19,692 nucleotides of DNA from JACCXJ01 sp052387115 (GTDB lineage Bacteria; Pseudomonadota; Gammaproteobacteria; JACCXJ01), in the NCBI GenBank assembly GCA_052387115.1, contig JBQTJM010000317.1, forward strand, positions 1 to 19,692, written 5' to 3'. This document shows positions 8,218-16,039 of the stretch, piece after piece. The notes below the pieces were generated by a model. It saw nothing but the letters and a program-made list of their open reading frames with translations, made no database searches and was not told where the DNA came from. How positions within the stretch are numbered: position 1 is the stretch's first letter; the number at the start of each line of letters is the position of its first letter. Made by a program: the position numbers and the translations under genes.

Positions 8218-9612
8218 TCATTCCGATCTCGAGCTCCCAGAACCCAGGGCGGCGACGAGCCGCTCGTGGATCCCCCCGAAACCCCCGTTGCTCATCACCA
8301 CCACCTGGTCGCCGGGGCGGGCCAGCTCGGCGACCTGCATCACGATCTCGGCGATATCCCCGGACACGCGGCGGCGGGTGCCCAGAACAGCGGTTTCCGC
8401 CAAAAGGTCCCAGCGCAGATCGGGCGGGGAGTACAGGAAGCTCAGGTCGGCATCGCGGAAGGCGCCGGCCAGTGCGCCCGCGTGCAGACCCATCCGCATC
8501 GTGTTCGAGCGTGGCTCGAAGACGGCGAGGATGCGCGCCCGCTTTATTTCTACATTTTGGCCGGCCTGCCGGCGCAGTGCGGACAGGGTCGCGGCGATCT
8601 CGGTCGGGTGGTGGGCGAAGTCGTCGTACACGGTGATCCCGCGCGCCACGGCGAGCCGCTCGAGCCGGCGTTTGACGCCCTGGAAACGGTTGAGCGCCGT
8701 GATCGATGCGCATGCCGGGATGCCGAAGTGCCGTGCGGCCGCGAGTGCGCAGAGGGCATTGTGCGCATTGTGGGCGCCGACCTGGGACCACGTTACGGTG
8801 CCGAGATCCTGGCCTTGGAATGACACCTCGAAGGCGCTGTGGTCCGGGCACACCGCCCGGCAGCGCCAGTCCGACTGCCCGTCTTCACCGAAGGTAGTCA
8901 CCTGGCTCCAAAGCCCCATGGCCAGGACCTCGTCCACGACCGGATCGGGCATGGGCCGGACGATGAGCCCGCGACCCGGGACGGTGCGGACCAGGTGATG
9001 GAACTGGCGTTTGATCGCTTCGAGGTCCGGGAAGATATCGCCGTGGTCGAATTCGATGTTGGTGATGATGAGGCCAAGCGGGCGGTAGTGGACGAACTTC
9101 GAGCGCTTGTCGAAGAACGCGGTGTCGTACTCGTCGGCCTCGACGACGAACGCGGTACCGCTCCCGAGCCGCGCCGAGACGCCGAAGTCCCGGGGAACGC
9201 CCCCGATGAGGAACCCGGGCGCCTGTCCCGCGGCTTCGAGGAGGAACGCCAGGAGGCTCGCGGTCGTGGTCTTGCCGTGCGTCCCCGAGACCGCCAGCAC
9301 GTAGCGCTCTCGAAGCACCGTCTCGGCGAGCCATTGGGGTCCCGAGGTATAAGGGATCCCGAGGTCCAAGACATATTCCACGCATGGGTTGCCGCGCGAC
9401 AGGGCGTTGCCGACCAGGACCAAATCGGGCGCCGGCCGGAGGTGGGTTTCGCGGTAGCCGCCGAGGACCTCGATCCCCTCGCGCTCGAGCAGGATGCTCA
9501 TGGGCGGATAGACACCCGCATCGCAGCCCCGCACCTCATGTCCCAGCTCCCGGGCGATGAGGGCGAGCCCGCCCATGAAGGTGCCGCAAATGCCGAGGAT
9601 CAGGATGTTCAC
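8218..9612 (-). CDS. mpl: UDP-N-acetylmuramate:L-Ala-gamma-D-Glu-meso-DAP ligase
   Basis: Murein-recycling ligase: joins the tripeptide recovered from old peptidoglycan to UDP-MurNAc in an ATP-dependent step in the cytoplasm. It is 464 residues long, with the Mur-ligase three-domain plan. An N-terminal Rossmann domain begins MNILILGICGTFMGGLALIA; the P-loop GTHGKTTT starts at residue 110; the central domain carries VVEADEYDTAFFDKRSKFVHY and TNIEFDHGDIF; the C-terminal domain carries YDDFAHHPTEI and FEPRSNTMR. FDHGDIF and DKRSKFVHY separate Mpl from MurC. The ATG at 9612 gives the expected start. It lies just upstream of yceD on the same strand, an arrangement I do not know from E. coli. Confidence 0.95.
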   Translation of the reverse strand: MNILILGICGTFMGGLALIARELGHEVRGCDAGVYPPMSILLEREGIEVLGGYRETHLRPAPDLVLVGNALSRGNPCVEYVLDLGIPYTSGPQWLAETVLRERYVLAVSGTHGKTTTASLLAFLLEAAGQAPGFLIGGVPRDFGVSARLGSGTAFVVEADEYDTAFFDKRSKFVHYRPLGLIITNIEFDHGDIFPDLEAIKRQFHHLVRTVPGRGLIVRPMPDPVVDEVLAMGLWSQVTTFGEDGQSDWRCRAVCPDHSAFEVSFQGQDLGTVTWSQVGAHNAHNALCALAAARHFGIPACASITALNRFQGVKRRLERLAVARGITVYDDFAHHPTEIAATLSALRRQAGQNVEIKRARILAVFEPRSNTMRMGLHAGALAGAFRDADLSFLYSPPDLRWDLLAETAVLGTRRRVSGDIAEIVMQVAELARPGDQVVVMSNGGFGGIHERLVAALGSGSSRSE

Positions 9613-9861
9613 GGGAGGGTGTGGATCCTCACGCGTCCACCAGGGGGGAAAAGGGCGGTCACTGGGTTATCATTGCCGCCCTGCGGGGGAGCGCGGCGTG
9701 GACTGTACCCGGTGGACTTTACCACAGGGCGCGTGCGCTACCGGGCCGACACCAAGAATGCCTGGCACTCGTCGCCCTCCCATCCGCGGTATCATGGTTC
9801 GCGCTATCATGGGACGGGCGGGCGACCGCTCACATCAGCTACCCACTCGAGGAAATCAACA
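9613..9861. other. Divergent intergenic region between mpl and the globin gene
   Basis: About 250 bases with no supported gene. It must hold the promoters of mpl (minus) and the globin gene (plus). The octamer TATCATGG occurs twice, at 9790-9797 and 9805-9812, fifteen bases apart; each contains TATCAT, five of six matches to a -10 box. No convincing -35 was seen. A GAGGAAATC ribosome binding site for the globin closes the region. Confidence 0.5.
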
Positions 9862-10335
9862 ATGACAAGACCTACGAAGTCGCTAGCGGCTACCCTGCTG
9901 ATCACGCTTCTGGCGATAGTCGGGTGCGAGGACAAGGCACCGACACCAGCGGCGGGCGCCCCGGCTCCGGCTTCTCCCCGGAATCTGTTCGATCGGCTCG
10001 GCGGCCAGGAGGGGATCGAAGCAGTGGTCGATGCGCTCCTGGTCAACATCGGTGGCGACAGCCGCATCAACCTGTATTTCAACAACCTGGATCAGGTCCG
10101 GTTCAAGGCCAGCATGGTAGCGTTCCTGTGCGAGAAGACCGGCGGACCGTGCAGCTACACGGGCGGCGAGATCAAGAGCGCACACAAGAGTCTCCAGGTG
10201 ACCTCGGAGGACTTCGACGCCATGATGGAAACGACTGCCAAGACGCTCGACGAGAAGAGCGTGGCCGAGGCCGACAAGAAAGAGCTGATGGACATCATGG
10301 CCTCCTGTAAAGCCGATGTCGTGAGCTCCCTCTGA
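9862..10335 (+). CDS. Lipoprotein-anchored group I truncated haemoglobin
   Basis: A 157-residue haem protein of the truncated haemoglobin family (TrHbN-like), with an N-terminal lipoprotein signal. Residues 1-21 are a signal peptide ending in the lipobox IVGC (lipidated Cys22). A short Pro/Ala linker follows, then the globin domain from NLFDRLGG (41) to the end. Family marks are YFNN (B10 region), QVRFKASMVAFL and the proximal His108 in IKSAHKSLQVT. Cys90 and Cys97 (CEKTGGPC) sit close enough for a periplasmic disulfide. Most truncated haemoglobins are cytoplasmic and handle O2 or NO; this one should sit in the periplasm or on the outer membrane. The ATG at 9862 has a good GAGGAAATC ribosome binding site. 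Monocistronic and divergent from mpl. Ligand and function unknown. Confidence 0.88.
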   Translation: MTRPTKSLAATLLITLLAIVGCEDKAPTPAAGAPAPASPRNLFDRLGGQEGIEAVVDALLVNIGGDSRINLYFNNLDQVRFKASMVAFLCEKTGGPCSYTGGEIKSAHKSLQVTSEDFDAMMETTAKTLDEKSVAEADKKELMDIMASCKADVVSSL

Positions 10336-10378
10336 GGGCCTGCCGCGCCGCGGGCGGTGGTGGGCGAGGGCCCCGCGC

Positions 10379-11419
10379 TCAACCTAGCCGTTGCCGCTCA
10401 TTGGCGCTGAACCAGCGCAGGCGGTACAAACGCCAGGCGGTCTCGGGCGAGCCCCGGCACATCCCGAAGCGAAACGCCGGGAGCAAGTGCGGCAGCGTGT
10501 AGCGCAGGTCCGTAAACCACAGACACGTCTCCGCCCCGCCGGTATCGATGCGGTGCAGGACCGGGTAGCCGGCGAATCGGCGGAAGCCCGTGAAGTCCGG
10601 TTGCCGCCATACCTCACGGGCGAGGGGCGTCCAATGGGGATCGGTTCCGAAGCGCGGGTGGGCGACGAGAGCCACATCGTCGCGGGGGCGGAAGGCTGCT
10701 GCGGTCTCGGGGAACCACAGGGCGCCGAGGGCGGGCGGGAAGCGCCGCGTGAGGCGCAGGTGCGCCTCGTGGACGGTCGATCCCTCCGAAATCAACAACT
10801 TCCAGTTGAGCGGCGTAAACGGCTGGGGAAGGGCCGCGACGTCTCGCAGAGCGAGTCCGCGCTCGCGTGCGACGTCGCGGGCCATGTCGAGCGCCTCGGC
10901 GCGCAGCGCGGCGAGGAGACCCAGGTACGCCAGGAGAGTCCCGAGTCCGATCTGGGCCGCCAATCGGCTGTCGCGGTGTACCGAGAGCCACAGACCCGCG
11001 GCGGCGACGGCCGTGAAATACGGGTCGAGGACGAAGGCGATGGGATAGGCATAGCGCTCGAAGGACAGCGGGGCGAAGACCTCGGTCCCATAGGCCGTGA
11101 TCACGTCCCCGGCGATGTGCGCCAGGACCCCGAGGAACGCGGGGCCGTAGAAGTCGCGCCAGCGGCGCCCGTACCAGCGCGCCGCCAGGCTCGTCAGGAA
11201 CGCGGCCCAGGCGGGCAGGAGGACGAGCGAATGGGTCGGCCCCTGGTGCACATTCAGGTAGACCAGCGGGTCGATCCAAGACACCACATAGTCGATGTCC
11301 GGAAAGGCCGCGGCCAGGAACGCTACCCGCACGCGTTCCCCTGCGGGCGTCTGCGGCGCGCGACCCAGGGTGGCGCCGGCGAGGAGGGCGCCACTCAAGG
11401 CGTGGGTCAGGGTATCCAC
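10379..11419 (-). CDS. Membrane-bound putative metal-dependent hydrolase (YdjM/COG1988 type)
   Basis: A 346-residue protein of the LexA-binding inner-membrane-associated putative hydrolase group. It begins MDTLTHALSGALLAGATLG, the family hallmark, and keeps FPDIDYVVSW, HQGPTHSLVLLP and LAHIAGDVITAYGTEV; the conserved His and Asp residues are the presumed metal ligands. About four to five hydrophobic segments lie in the first 190 residues, followed by a soluble C-terminal domain of about 150 residues (from LNWKLLISEG). The start is the GTG at 11419. A short inverted repeat (CCGGGG/CCCCGG) lies just upstream. It converges with the globin gene, with 43 bases between the stops. No enzymatic activity is established that I know of. 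It shares its strand with the TetR-like gene 71 bases upstream, perhaps a loose operon. Confidence 0.85.
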   Translation of the reverse strand: MDTLTHALSGALLAGATLGRAPQTPAGERVRVAFLAAAFPDIDYVVSWIDPLVYLNVHQGPTHSLVLLPAWAAFLTSLAARWYGRRWRDFYGPAFLGVLAHIAGDVITAYGTEVFAPLSFERYAYPIAFVLDPYFTAVAAAGLWLSVHRDSRLAAQIGLGTLLAYLGLLAALRAEALDMARDVARERGLALRDVAALPQPFTPLNWKLLISEGSTVHEAHLRLTRRFPPALGALWFPETAAAFRPRDDVALVAHPRFGTDPHWTPLAREVWRQPDFTGFRRFAGYPVLHRIDTGGAETCLWFTDLRYTLPHLLPAFRFGMCRGSPETAWRLYRLRWFSANERQRLG

Positions 11420-11490
11420 GGATCCGGGGTGGCGATCGAGCCCCGGTGTTTACTCTATGATCATCATGGGCACTAGGGGGCATGGGCGGC

Positions 11491-12138
11491 CTAGGGGCCC
11501 GGTTCCCCGGCAGGGCGGTGCGGGTGGGTGCCCGGGCCGAACACGGCGTGAGAGGCCCCTTCCGCGATCCCGAGCAATCGGTCCAGGAACCGGCGGGTGT
11601 CGGACGAGTCGGGGGATCCATCGCCCATCCAATAGCAGAAGGTCGCGAGGTAGATGCTGGTCGTCGCCACCTCTTCGAGCGCCCGCCGGAGGTAGGAGGC
11701 GTCCCGGTACGCGGCCTCGCGCATCCACTGCACCGTGCGGCTGATGCGCAAGAGCCCCGGGATCTGGATGTGCAGATGCCCGGGTTCGAGCTTGCCCCCG
11801 ATCATCTGGCGAGTCACCCGCCGGTGAGGCGCGAGCGCCTCGAGCCAGGTCATGATCACCCGGTGCAGCCGAACGCGCGTCGGCAGATCGAGAAAGCCGG
11901 GGGCCTCGGCCGCGTGCAGCATCGCCTCATCGGCACGATCGAAGAACGCCTCCACGACGTCCTCCTTTTCCCGGAAGACGCCCCGGAGTTCGTCGAGCGA
12001 GACCCCGAGGCGTGCGGCCACCGCATGTAACCTCACGGTCTCCCACGAGCCGTGCTCGGCGAGATCGATCGCCGCATCGATGATACGCTCCGAGAGACGA
12101 GGATCTGTGCGGGGTTCTTGCGAACGATCGGTGTCCAT
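11491..12138 (-). CDS. TetR-fold protein with COQ9-like C-terminal half
   Basis: A 215-residue protein. Residues about 15-65 look like a TetR-type helix-turn-helix domain (ERIIDAAIDLAEHGSWETVR, then AVAARLGVSLDELRGVF). The second half resembles COQ9, the lipid-binding helper of ubiquinone synthesis, which itself has a TetR fold: YLRRALEEVATTSIYLATFC, then WMGDGSPDSSDTRRFLDRLL, matches the COQ9 pattern of a tyrosine/arginine helix followed by an Asp-Ser-x-Asp-Thr-x-x-FLDRRL end. It could therefore be a transcriptional regulator or a COQ9-type accessory protein. The ATG at 12138 overlaps an ATG on the other strand, so it is divergent from the cyclotransferase gene and might control it. The annotation as TetR is safe at fold level only. 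Confidence 0.72.
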   Translation of the reverse strand: MDTDRSQEPRTDPRLSERIIDAAIDLAEHGSWETVRLHAVAARLGVSLDELRGVFREKEDVVEAFFDRADEAMLHAAEAPGFLDLPTRVRLHRVIMTWLEALAPHRRVTRQMIGGKLEPGHLHIQIPGLLRISRTVQWMREAAYRDASYLRRALEEVATTSIYLATFCYWMGDGSPDSSDTRRFLDRLLGIAEGASHAVFGPGTHPHRPAGEPGP

Positions 12139-12241
12139 GTGCGGGCCTCCACGCTCCGGACCGGCACCTTCAAGTATAGTCTCGGAACAAAGCGCGCTGA
12201 GGGCACAGGCGCGTCACCGTCGGACGGCTGGAATAGGCACC

Positions 12242-13084
12242 TTGAGGGACCGGCTGCTCCGTGGTGTCCTCTACGGCGTCCTCGCCGCGGCTGCACCGCT
12301 GTCCCCGGCCGGCGCGCCGGTCTACGGATACCGGGTGGTGCGCGAATACCCGCACGATCCCTCGGCCTTCACCCAGGGGCTGGTGTATGTGGACGGTCAT
12401 CTCTACGAGAGCACCGGGCTCGAGGGCGCTTCATCACTGCGACAGGTCGATCTCGAAACCGGCAAGGTCATCCGCCGGCGGGCGCTCGGACCAGACGAGT
12501 TCGGGGAGGGGCTCACCGACTGGGGCGGGCATCTTCTGCAACTCACCTGGACCGGCATGCGCGGCTTCATCTACGAGCGCGCCAGCCTCGTAGTGAGCGG
12601 GACATTCCGCTACGCCGGCGAAGGCTGGGGGCTGACCCATGACGGCCGGCGCCTCATCCTTAGTGACGGCACCGCGGTGCTACGCTTCCTCGACCCCGAG
12701 ACGTTTCGCGAGATCGGGCGGCTCCCGGTGCATGACGAGGACCGGGCCGTGCCGCGCCTGAATGAGCTCGAATACGTCCGCGGCGAGGTCTACGCCAATG
12801 TGTGGCAGACCGATCGGGTGGCCCGCATCTCCCCCGAGACCGGCGCGGTCCTGGGATGGATCGACCTCACGGGGCTCTTGAGCGAAGCCGACCTACGCCA
12901 CCCGGTCGATGTCCTGAACGGCATCGCCTATGACCGCGGCCGCGAGCGCCTGTTCGTGACCGGCAAGTGGTGGCCGAAGCTCTTCGAGATCATAGTAGGC
13001 CCGGAACGGCGTCCGGCCGCATCACCCCCCGATGCGCCAGGGACCGTCGGGGCGCCTTCCACGGATGGCGGCGCCGATTTCTAG
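12242..13084 (+). CDS. Secreted glutaminyl-peptide cyclotransferase
   Basis: Plant-type glutamine cyclotransferase (five-bladed propeller), which turns N-terminal glutamine of peptides into pyroglutamate. The 280 residues start with a hydrophobic signal peptide (LLRGVLYGVLAAAAPLSPAG), so the protein should be periplasmic. Family motifs follow in order: DPSAFTQGLVYVDGHLYEST, the EGWGLTHDG blade, LNELEYVRGEVYANVWQTD, and near the end VLNGIAYDRGRERLFVTGK with WPKLFEI. The start chosen is the TTG at 12242, which puts the basic n-region RDRLLR directly before the hydrophobic core. An ATG at 12137 is possible but adds 35 residues without similarity. A TATAGT at 12175-12180 could be its -10 box. Divergent from the TetR-like gene. 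Confidence 0.87.
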   Translation: MRDRLLRGVLYGVLAAAAPLSPAGAPVYGYRVVREYPHDPSAFTQGLVYVDGHLYESTGLEGASSLRQVDLETGKVIRRRALGPDEFGEGLTDWGGHLLQLTWTGMRGFIYERASLVVSGTFRYAGEGWGLTHDGRRLILSDGTAVLRFLDPETFREIGRLPVHDEDRAVPRLNELEYVRGEVYANVWQTDRVARISPETGAVLGWIDLTGLLSEADLRHPVDVLNGIAYDRGRERLFVTGKWWPKLFEIIVGPERRPAASPPDAPGTVGAPSTDGGADF

Positions 13085-13365
13085 TGCCGCTGTGGGATTT
13101 GAGGAGCTCGGCGACGCGCTGGCGGATGGGCATGGCCGGTAAAAAGCGGCAAGGGGCCGAGAGTGCCTCGATCTGAAACGCACCGCCCGGGTATTCGCTT
13201 TGGGCAGGGTGCGAAAGGGCATTGAAGGTCCTATACTTCGTCTGTTGCGTGCCGTGCGCAGGAAAGCGCATGGTATCCCCACAACAATGCGATGGACGGG
13301 GACGCGCTGGTGCGGTTCTATCGCCAACAGAGTGTACCGATGTCTCGGTACAAGAGGGGGGAATC
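13085..13365. other. Gene-poor stretch before the multicopper oxidase
   Basis: No supported gene. A TATACT at 13232-13237 is a possible -10 box for the oxidase, without a clear -35. The open frames across this region on both strands have no domain I recognise. Near its right end is the perfect palindrome listed separately. The stretch marks a change in base composition from the GC-rich left side to the more A+T-rich oxidase gene, and may contain an insertion junction. Confidence 0.5.
13333..13352 (+). promoter_or_regulatory. Perfect inverted repeat next to the multicopper oxidase ribosome binding site
   Basis: TGTACCGA-TGTC-TCGGTACA: two perfect eight-base arms with a four-base spacer, followed directly by AGAGGGGGGAATC and the start codon at 13366. 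It could be an operator for a dimeric regulator or an RNA hairpin that controls access to the ribosome binding site. It does not match the CueR or CopY box patterns I know. Confidence 0.55.
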
Positions 13366-15390
13366 ATGTTGAGTCATCAGAAAACTCTTGACGCTGGTCG
13401 TGTTAGTTTGCTGGCGGCGTGCGTGCTGCTGTCAGGCACAGGGTATGTTTTCGCCCAGGTGGATAAGGTGGGCTTTAGGGAGCCGCCGCTGCTGAAGGCG
13501 CAGCCGCGCTCGGTCGATCGGGCCGCGAAGGCACGGCGCTCGGGCACCAACCTGCTGACTGCCGGAGCCGAGTTGGAAGCCATCCAGGCGGGGAGCGAGA
13601 TCCACTATATCTTGCCGATCAAATATACCGTAGGCACCATCAACAATCCGGCCACCGGCAAGTTTGATAAGGTCGATCTTCGCTCCTATGGCGATCGCTT
13701 CCTGGCCCCGACGATCGTGATGAAACCGGGGCAGACCGTGCGTATTAGTCTGAGCAATGGATTGCCTGAGGAACCCGATTGTGCTAAAGGCAAAGAGACG
13801 AATCAGCCCCACTGTTTCAATACCACGAATCTGCACTCACACGGACTTTGGGTTTCGCCTACCGGCAACAGCGACAATGTGCTGCTGTCGATCAAACCGA
13901 ATGTGGATTTCGAGTATGTATACAATGTGCCCGAAGACCATCCTACCGGCACCTTCTGGTATCACCCGCACAAGCATGGTTCCAGCGCAATACAGGTCGG
14001 CAGCGGCATGGCGGGTGTTCTGGTGATTGAAGGTGAGCGCCCCCCTACGAAAGAGAGCAATGGCGATCTGGATACGCTGCTACGCCCATTTGCGCCGAAG
14101 AAAGGCGACTACGCGGAAGTGATGTTGCTTCAGCAAATCCCCTATGCCTGCTTTGATGACCAGAAGCCGCCCCAGATCCAGAAGGACAGCCAGGGGCGCT
14201 TTTTTTGCCACGACGGCCAGACGGGTGTCGTTGAGAATTTCAATGCTCAGTTTGGTGGTCCCAAAGTCTGGATAGATTCGGGGCGCTATACGCTGATCAA
14301 CGGAGTGGCTCGCCCGGATCTGGCGCTCAGCCCGGGGAGGGTCTATCGCTGGCGCCTGGTGCATTCTGGCGTTACGAATTCCATTTCGCTGCGCATCCGC
14401 AAGATCGAGGATCTGACACTACTACGCCCACGGGCGGCCTCATCGAAGGATAGGGAAGACGAGGTGCGGGGGGCCTGCACGGGCACGGACGTCACGCAGT
14501 TCGAGGTGGCTGCCGATGGTCTGACCCGCGGGCAGGTGTTCGGCAAGACGACCAATTACCTGCAACCCGGGTATCGAAGCGATGTGCTGTTCGTGTTGCC
14601 GGAAGACGGGTCCTATTGCGTTATTGACGAAGCGGTCCCGGCCAAGGGTTCGGTTACGGCGAAGCCGGAAGATGCCAGCGTGCTGGCCATCATCACCGCG
14701 ACAGGCGGCCAGGCGGTGAAAGACCAGAAGGGCTTCCTGACCGAGCAGTTATTGAAGGCTGCCGACCAGCTGCCCGCGGCTGCCTCGGTCAAGGTCAAGG
14801 TCAAGGAAGATCTGAAAAACGACCTGCGGCTGTCAAGCTTCGTACCTCACCCCGACGTGACACCCGCAGAAGTTGCCAAGTCCCCCGTGGTCGATATCGA
14901 TTTCAATTTCAACCCCGACTTTGACATAGGCTGGGTGAACGGTAAGCCCTATGAACCGCCTCGAATCGATCAAACCTTGATCCTGGGTACTGCCCAATCT
15001 TGGCGTCTTTCTTCGTCGGCTTTGTCGCATCCCTTCCACATCCATGTGAATCCGTTCCAGATCGTCAGCGTGAAAGATAAAATCACCAAGAAAGAAATCA
15101 CCACCGGCGAATATGAGGGTATGAAGGGCGTATGGAAAGACACGATCTTCGTGGAGGGAGACCCGAACGGAGAAAACCCGGAGCTGGGCGTTGAAATCGA
15201 GTATCGCACGCGTTACGCGCGGTACATCGGTGAATTTGTATTGCACTGCCACATTCTCCCCCACGAAGACATAGGCATGATGCAGAATGTGGAAATCGTA
15301 TTGTCGGGAACAGAACCCCCTAGACCATGCGCCAAATATGATGCCCTAGACCAAGACCAACTATGCCCTGCAAGATCAGGAGGTCACTGA
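13366..15390 (+). CDS. Secreted multicopper oxidase (laccase-like)
   Basis: Copper enzyme that oxidises phenols or metal ions and reduces O2 to water. The 674 residues begin with a Sec-type signal peptide, cleaved near VFA-Q (residue 30); no twin arginine is seen. All copper ligand motifs are present: HSHG (157-160), HPHKHG (200-205), HPFHIH (555-560) and HCHILPHEDIGMM (from 627), with Cys628 as type 1 ligand and a methionine in the axial position. It is longer than classic three-domain laccases because of inserts after the second motif (residues about 235-330). There is no methionine-rich loop of the CueO kind. The ATG at 13366 follows AGAGGGGGG. Third positions are visibly richer in A and T than in neighbours, suggesting transfer. 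Substrate unknown: phenols, Mn(II) and Cu(I) are all possible. Confidence 0.93.
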   Translation: MLSHQKTLDAGRVSLLAACVLLSGTGYVFAQVDKVGFREPPLLKAQPRSVDRAAKARRSGTNLLTAGAELEAIQAGSEIHYILPIKYTVGTINNPATGKFDKVDLRSYGDRFLAPTIVMKPGQTVRISLSNGLPEEPDCAKGKETNQPHCFNTTNLHSHGLWVSPTGNSDNVLLSIKPNVDFEYVYNVPEDHPTGTFWYHPHKHGSSAIQVGSGMAGVLVIEGERPPTKESNGDLDTLLRPFAPKKGDYAEVMLLQQIPYACFDDQKPPQIQKDSQGRFFCHDGQTGVVENFNAQFGGPKVWIDSGRYTLINGVARPDLALSPGRVYRWRLVHSGVTNSISLRIRKIEDLTLLRPRAASSKDREDEVRGACTGTDVTQFEVAADGLTRGQVFGKTTNYLQPGYRSDVLFVLPEDGSYCVIDEAVPAKGSVTAKPEDASVLAIITATGGQAVKDQKGFLTEQLLKAADQLPAAASVKVKVKEDLKNDLRLSSFVPHPDVTPAEVAKSPVVDIDFNFNPDFDIGWVNGKPYEPPRIDQTLILGTAQSWRLSSSALSHPFHIHVNPFQIVSVKDKITKKEITTGEYEGMKGVWKDTIFVEGDPNGENPELGVEIEYRTRYARYIGEFVLHCHILPHEDIGMMQNVEIVLSGTEPPRPCAKYDALDQDQLCPARSGGH

Positions 15391-15442
15391 TCCGCGGTCG
15401 ACCGAGGCAATCGACTGGGGAGAGGGGGGCGAGGACGCGGGC

Positions 15443-16039
15443 ATGTTGACGAGAGCGGTGGATACGCGGCTGCCGACCGACTTCGGCGACTTCCTGCTGC
15501 GCGCTTATACGGACAGCGGATCGCAGCACCTCCACCTCGCTCTGGTGAAAGGAGCGGTGGAAGGTCTCGACGCCCCCCTGGTGCGCATCCATTCCGAGTG
15601 CCTGACGGGTGACGTCTTCTCGTCTTTGCGCTGCGACTGCGGGATCCAGCTAGAAGTCGCGTTGCAGGCCATCGGGCTCGAGGGATCGGGGGTGCTCATT
15701 TATCTGCGGCAGGAGGGGCGGGGGATCGGTCTGCTCAACAAGCTCCGCGCCTATCACCTTCAGGATGGTGGGCTCGATACCGTCGAGGCAAACTGGCACC
15801 TCGGGTTCGGGGCGGATCAGCGCGAGTACTCGGCCGCCATCGCCATCCTCGAGGATCTGGGTGTCGACGCGCTGCGACTGCTCACCAATAACCCGGCGAA
15901 GGTCCGTGCGGTGGAGCGCTCGTCGATCCGCATGGTCGCCAGAGTGCCCCTGGTGGCGCCGCCGACGGACCACAACCGCGGGTACCTGACGGCCAAGCGG
16001 TTGCGCCTGGGGCACCTCCTCGAGGACCTTGGGCAGTGA
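15443..16039 (+). CDS. GTP cyclohydrolase II (stand-alone RibA type)
   Basis: Opens the imidazole ring of GTP and releases formate and pyrophosphate to give 2,5-diamino-6-ribosylamino-4(3H)-pyrimidinone 5'-phosphate. It has 198 residues with no DHBP synthase domain. Zinc ligands are Cys53, Cys64 and Cys66 in SECLTGDVFSSLRCDCG; RQEGRGIGL lies at 89-97; the Asp125/Arg127 pair in GADQREY matches the catalytic DxR of E. coli RibA; LLTNNPAKV follows. All key residues are intact, so it should be active. The ATG at 15443 has GAGGACGC upstream. It opens a tightly packed operon, and its stop overlaps the next start (GTGA). Since no lumazine or riboflavin synthase lies near, it probably feeds a special product rather than riboflavin. 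That last point is inference. Confidence 0.92.
   Translation: MLTRAVDTRLPTDFGDFLLRAYTDSGSQHLHLALVKGAVEGLDAPLVRIHSECLTGDVFSSLRCDCGIQLEVALQAIGLEGSGVLIYLRQEGRGIGLLNKLRAYHLQDGGLDTVEANWHLGFGADQREYSAAIAILEDLGVDALRLLTNNPAKVRAVERSSIRMVARVPLVAPPTDHNRGYLTAKRLRLGHLLEDLGQ

Noticed and set aside
10336..10378. Possible terminator between the convergent globin and hydrolase genes
   Set aside because: GC-rich with short self-complementary pieces, but no U-rich tail in either direction.
12990..13367. Minus-strand frame of about 125 codons in the gene-poor stretch
   Set aside because: It runs antisense into the end of the cyclotransferase and shows no recognisable motif; a transposase remnant was considered but cannot be supported by eye.
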